Of a stretch of 8,919 bases of DNA, positions 6,798 to 8,919 are shown piece by piece (within the stretch, counting starts at the first letter, position 1; every line of letters starts with the position of its first letter). The stretch is taken from positions 1-8,919 of the forward strand of contig JBBRCE010000095.1 of the NCBI GenBank assembly GCA_038205115.1, read 5' to 3'. The position numbers and the translations under genes were made by a program. The stretch comes from JBBRCE01 sp038205115 (GTDB lineage Bacteria; Planctomycetota; Planctomycetia; Pirellulales; JBBRCE01). The notes beneath the pieces were generated by a model. It was not told the DNA's origin, searched no databases, and saw nothing but the letters and a program-made list of their open reading frames with translations.

Positions 6798-7745
6798 TTG
6801 TTCCACTACGATCGCGGTTTGAAACTCACGCAGGCGCAGTTGGCCGTGGACTTCCGTCGCCGCCAGCCGCGCGGCTTCATCTCGCACGCGCACACCGACC
6901 ACATGGCCCGCCACGAGCTGGCACTCTGCACGCCCGATACTTCCAAGCTCTATCAGTGCCGGTTCGGCAAACGGCCAACGCTCGAGATGCCCTACTTCGA
7001 ACCGCTCGAATTCGGCGGCCTCAAACTCACCACGTACCCTGCCGGCCATTGCTTGGGCTCGGCCATGTTGCTGGCAGATAGCGGCCAGTGCAAACTGCTT
7101 TACACGGGCGACTTCAAACTCGGCGAGTCGGCCACGGCTGCGGCCGCCGTGCTGCCTAAGGCCGATATTCTGATTATGGAATGCACCTTCGGCCGCGAGC
7201 AATACCGCGTCACGCCGCGGGCCACGGCGCTCGAACAACTCTTCTCGCTGGTGCGTGAAACCATGCTCTCCGGCGCCACTCCGGTTGTTGAAGCTTACAC
7301 GCTAGGCAAGTCGCAAGAAGTCACGCGGCTACTTTCCGACGCCGGTTTTCCGGTGCTGCAACACCCGGAAATTTTCAAAATCAGTCGCGTGTACGAAGCC
7401 TGCGGCGTCAGCCTAGGGCGCTATTCGGAGTTTGCCGGCCGCACTCCGCCCGGCCACGTGGTGGTGACGCCGCCGCGCGGCAGAAACAACATTCGCGGGC
7501 CGATCGTCACGTTTGCCGTCACCGGTTGGGCGATGGACCGCAGCGCCAAATATCGGCTGGGCGTGGATCATGCCATTCCACTCTCCGACCACGCCGATTA
7601 CGACGAACTGATTGCCGCCGTACGACAAGTGGGCGCGGCGGAAATCTACTGCACGCACGGCCCCGACAGCTTTGCCGACGACCTCCGCGGCCTCGGCTTC
7701 AACGCCAAGCCGCTGGCCAACTCGCGGCAAATGCAACTGTTCTGA
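6798..7745 (+). CDS. Metallo-beta-lactamase-fold hydrolase, beta-CASP / DNA-ligase-associated exonuclease type
   Basis: The 315-residue product carries the metal motifs of the MBL fold in order: H30-x-H32-x-D34-H35 (HAHTDH), H84 in PAGHCLGSAM, D105 in LYTGDFK, and D264-H265 in LSDHADY. ECTFG (128-132) and AYTLGKSQEV (166-175) resemble motifs of the beta-CASP nucleases (RNase J / CPSF73) and the shorter ligase-associated exonucleases. THGP (286-289) is near the end. All expected ligands for two zinc ions are present, so it should be an active hydrolase, probably cleaving DNA or RNA; which substrate cannot be told here. No ligase gene lies in the window. It starts with TTG behind a good AAGGA site and follows the radical SAM gene by 57 bases with no terminator between, so the two are probably one operon. 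Its length fits the ligase-associated group and is shorter than RNase J. Confidence 0.85.
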   Translation: MFHYDRGLKLTQAQLAVDFRRRQPRGFISHAHTDHMARHELALCTPDTSKLYQCRFGKRPTLEMPYFEPLEFGGLKLTTYPAGHCLGSAMLLADSGQCKLLYTGDFKLGESATAAAAVLPKADILIMECTFGREQYRVTPRATALEQLFSLVRETMLSGATPVVEAYTLGKSQEVTRLLSDAGFPVLQHPEIFKISRVYEACGVSLGRYSEFAGRTPPGHVVVTPPRGRNNIRGPIVTFAVTGWAMDRSAKYRLGVDHAIPLSDHADYDELIAAVRQVGAAEIYCTHGPDSFADDLRGLGFNAKPLANSRQMQLF

Positions 7746-7892
7746 AAACGCGAGGCGTTGTCGTACAATTCGGCCAGCGCTTTGGTCGCCAGTGTTTCCC
7801 GCCGTAATCCGGGCGCGACTGCAGATCGCCATGAGATGTCGAACATCAACTCACCAACGCAGAGCGCTGCTTGGTTGCAGCCGTTGAAATGT

Positions 7893-7960
7893 TTGAACGC
7901 GAAGCTGGGCGGCGGGTAAGCGCCCAAGCCCTACAATGAAGCACAACCGACTGCGTTCAA
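7893..7960 (-). terminator. Possible bidirectional 3'-end structure between convergent genes
   Basis: ttgaacgc (7893-7900) pairs perfectly with gcgttcaa (7953-7960), and between them gctgggcg (7904-7911) pairs with cgcccaagc (7921-7929) with one bulged base. The outer arm overlaps the stop codon of the minus-strand gene. No T-run flanks it on either strand, so it is not a standard intrinsic terminator; it could protect or end both converging transcripts. The 7746-7956 gap holds nothing else that I can support. Confidence 0.35.
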
Positions 7961-8394
7961 GCCAATGACCTCGAGATGCTCGCCAGGAATTCGCTGCTCG
8001 GATCGACAGTTGCCGCAGCCTCGTAGATGGCTTCGCTTGCGGCCTCAAACGCGTCTGCTCCCGAGGCGAACATCAAGGCGGACGCAGCTCTCGCTTGTGA
8101 AAACATTCGTTTCCATTCATCGTCGTTCGTCCTGCCTTCGTCGGCTGCTTGCTGCAAATCGAAGTATTCATTATCGAGTCTTTGCGTAAGCGCTTGTAAG
8201 TCATGAATCCATTCCGACGGCACCCGACGCGACGCACGCAGCAATTGCAACACCTGATCGACAATCGGCGAACAAACCCCCGACCGTTCCACGGCGAATT
8301 CACAAGCCTTTAGACTGACATCTCGCTGCTGATCAACCGACGCTCGACGCAATGCAGACGCAAGGGAACCGGAAACGATTGCCAATCTTGACAT
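7957..8394 (-). CDS. Small alpha-helical protein of unknown function
   Basis: I do not recognise this 145-residue protein. It has balanced, protein-like composition and is almost entirely helical by eye. One segment reads LASALRRASVDQQRDVSLKA, another SPIVDQVLQLLRASRRVPSE, and then comes a charged helix with QRLDNEYFDLQQAADEGRTN. An alanine-rich C-terminal half contains ARAASALMFASGADAFEAAS. There is no signal peptide, membrane helix or metal motif. The single W-K-R patch (DDEWKRMF, 91-98) follows a likely loop. ATG 8394 gives the longest frame but has no convincing Shine-Dalgarno sequence, so the true start is uncertain. It converges on the MBL gene and points away from the promoter at 8572. 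Its helical, charged make-up would suit a small adaptor or immunity-like protein, but that is only a guess. Confidence 0.55.
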   Translation of the reverse strand: MSRLAIVSGSLASALRRASVDQQRDVSLKACEFAVERSGVCSPIVDQVLQLLRASRRVPSEWIHDLQALTQRLDNEYFDLQQAADEGRTNDDEWKRMFSQARAASALMFASGADAFEAASEAIYEAAATVDPSSEFLASISRSLA

Positions 8395-8482
8395 AAATCA
8401 CTTGTGCAATGGCGCAGTGCAGCACGCGGTGCGTTTAAGGCGCCGCCGATCCTACGAGGGAAACGACCTTACCAATTACAAG

Positions 8483-8549
8483 CTCGACGTCGCGGTGATT
8501 GTAACGAGAGCGGGCGGAGCCTCAAAGACCAGGCATTTCTCGACGTCGC
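8483..8549. repeat. Two copies of ctcgacgtcgc containing palindrome CGACGTCG
   Basis: ctcgacgtcgc is found at 8483-8493 and 8539-8549, 56 bp apart. Each contains the 8-bp palindrome cgacgtcg and each is followed a little later by gtaacg. The second copy ends 22 bases before the -35 box at 8572, so they may be activator or repressor sites for that promoter, or for the divergent minus-strand gene. Confidence 0.4.
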
Positions 8550-8571
8550 CTGCAGCGGAGTGGTAACGCCG

Positions 8572-8600
8572 TTGACTTCTGCGCGTGGATATAGTATACT
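8572..8600 (+). promoter_or_regulatory. Near-consensus sigma-70-type promoter
   Basis: TTGACT (8572-8577), exactly 17 bases, then TATACT (8595-8600); each hexamer is one base off consensus. This is the best promoter-like sequence in the window. Transcription would begin near 8607 and run right, into a region without a convincing protein gene. Confidence 0.65.
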
Positions 8601-8836
8601 AATGTTCATATATCTCGCGGGCGGAAAGTCTGCCCAATGCGGGACAACGGATTTGAGGCCAACCCAGGGCTCTGACAACTCAGCGTGCAAAGGCAGGCAC
8701 AACACCCGAAGGGGAAAATCGAGTTCGCAGCGGTCAGGCGAAATGCTTGAGTGGTTGAGCAACCAACGCTACGAACGAAAATTTTCCGTCGGCAAACAGC
8801 CTGCGTGTGCATGAGACTGGTGGCAGGAGATGTCGT

Positions 8837-8917
8837 GTGGATGGTTTGCTAGACAAAATTAGGTTCGCCGGTGCGCTGGCCAACCGAAACGAACCGACAC
8901 GCGGCCGCAACAATTAG
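8837..8917 (+). CDS. Possible 26-residue small ORF
   Basis: GTG 8837 lies seven bases after a perfect AGGAG (8825-8829) and opens 26 codons ending in TAG 8915-8917. The peptide starts with MDGLLDKIRFAGALANR (the GTG read as Met) and ends in a basic, polar tail (TRGRNN). The spacing to the Shine-Dalgarno sequence is ideal and it lies downstream of the strong promoter, but it is very short, shares bases with the hairpin at 8862-8895, and has no recognisable family. It could also be a leader peptide for a gene past the window. Confidence 0.2.
   Translation: MDGLLDKIRFAGALANRNEPTRGRNN
8862..8895 (+). other. Two-part stem-loop near the right edge
   Basis: ggttcg (8862-8867) pairs with cgaacc (8890-8895), then across a small internal loop cggt (8869-8872) pairs with accg (8883-8886), leaving a 10-base loop. 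Ten base pairs without mismatch. It is not followed by a T-run, and it does not fit a tRNA. Confidence 0.4.
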
Positions 8918-8919
8918 CC

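Larger units (their letters stand above)
8607..8919 (+). ncRNA. Candidate structured RNA or long 5' leader (unidentified)
   Basis: Downstream of the strong promoter no frame looks clearly protein-coding, but short stems are frequent. They are gggcgga/tctgccc (8619-8635, one G-U pair), ccc/ggg (8705-8713), ttcgc/gcgaa (8724-8742), tggtt/aacca around loop gagc (8752-8765), and a two-part stem at 8862-8895. I compared it by eye with RNase P RNA, tmRNA, SRP RNA and cobalamin or c-di-GMP riboswitches and saw no convincing match. No terminator is seen before the window ends, so it may be the leader of a gene beyond 8919. Chance hairpins in GC-rich DNA cannot be excluded. Confidence 0.25.

Noticed and set aside
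7646..7927. Minus-strand frame with the protein-like stretch GLRRETLATKALAELYDNAS
   Set aside because: It overlaps the 3' end of the MBL gene by about 100 bases, has no ribosome site and no recognisable family. A relic cannot be excluded, but there is no support for a gene.
8607..8720. ggaaagtc resembling a conserved start of RNase P RNA
   Set aside because: The other conserved RNase P blocks were not found downstream.
8750..8765. gagtggttgag resembling the D-arm of tRNA-Ser
   Set aside because: No acceptor stem, anticodon arm or T-arm can be placed around it.
8404..8814. 136-codon plus-strand frame from GTG 8404
   Set aside because: No ribosome site, it runs across the promoter at 8572-8600, and its Arg/Ser/Gly-rich product lacks a hydrophobic core pattern.
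8888..8919. gcggccgc palindrome as a regulatory site
   Set aside because: A single GC-rich 8-bp palindrome is expected by chance in this base composition.

Overview
The window looks like chromosomal DNA from a planctomycete, probably of the Pirellula/Gemmata type. Three features point there: leucine-rich-repeat (LRR) genes built on VTDAGL repeats, the phylum-typical N-terminal leader reading QFSLRTMLIFITLN, and a secreted solenoid protein with a LEPR-XLL-type N-terminus (LESLEKRLLMAG). The genus cannot be fixed from this sequence alone.

Layout, left to right. (1) 2-1794, plus strand: the 3' end of an LRR gene made of nearly identical 72-bp units; a 43-codon stub of the leader that normally starts LRR proteins of this phylum, apparently broken by a frameshift; then a second, membrane-anchored LRR gene. 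(2) 1954-3060, minus strand: a secreted beta-solenoid protein with GGSGxD-type turns, ending in a textbook intrinsic terminator at 1888-1930. (3) 3061-3464: a 404-bp divergent intergenic region with a promoter candidate for each side, a 13-bp direct repeat and a perfect 9-bp inverted repeat just upstream of the next gene. (4) 3465-4535: a membrane-anchored HEAT-repeat protein. (5) 4698-7745: a YgiQ-family radical SAM enzyme followed 57 nt later by a metallo-beta-lactamase-fold nuclease-like hydrolase with a TTG start, probably one operon. (6) 7957-8394, minus strand: a small helical protein I do not recognise. (7) 8395-8919: no convincing protein gene, but a near-consensus promoter (TTGACT-N17-TATACT) driving a hairpin-rich stretch that runs to the window edge. 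It could be a small RNA, a long 5' leader, or the start of an operon beyond the window.

The genes do not form one obvious pathway. The left half is surface and interaction proteins (LRR, solenoid). The middle is a conserved housekeeping-like pair (YgiQ and the MBL hydrolase) behind a HEAT scaffold protein. The right end is unexplained. I see no CRISPR array, insertion sequence, tRNA, rRNA or prophage module. I found no clear undescribed system. The best leads are the broken LRR leader between two LRR genes, the ABAB repeat pattern in the first LRR gene, and the promoter-driven structured region at the right edge.
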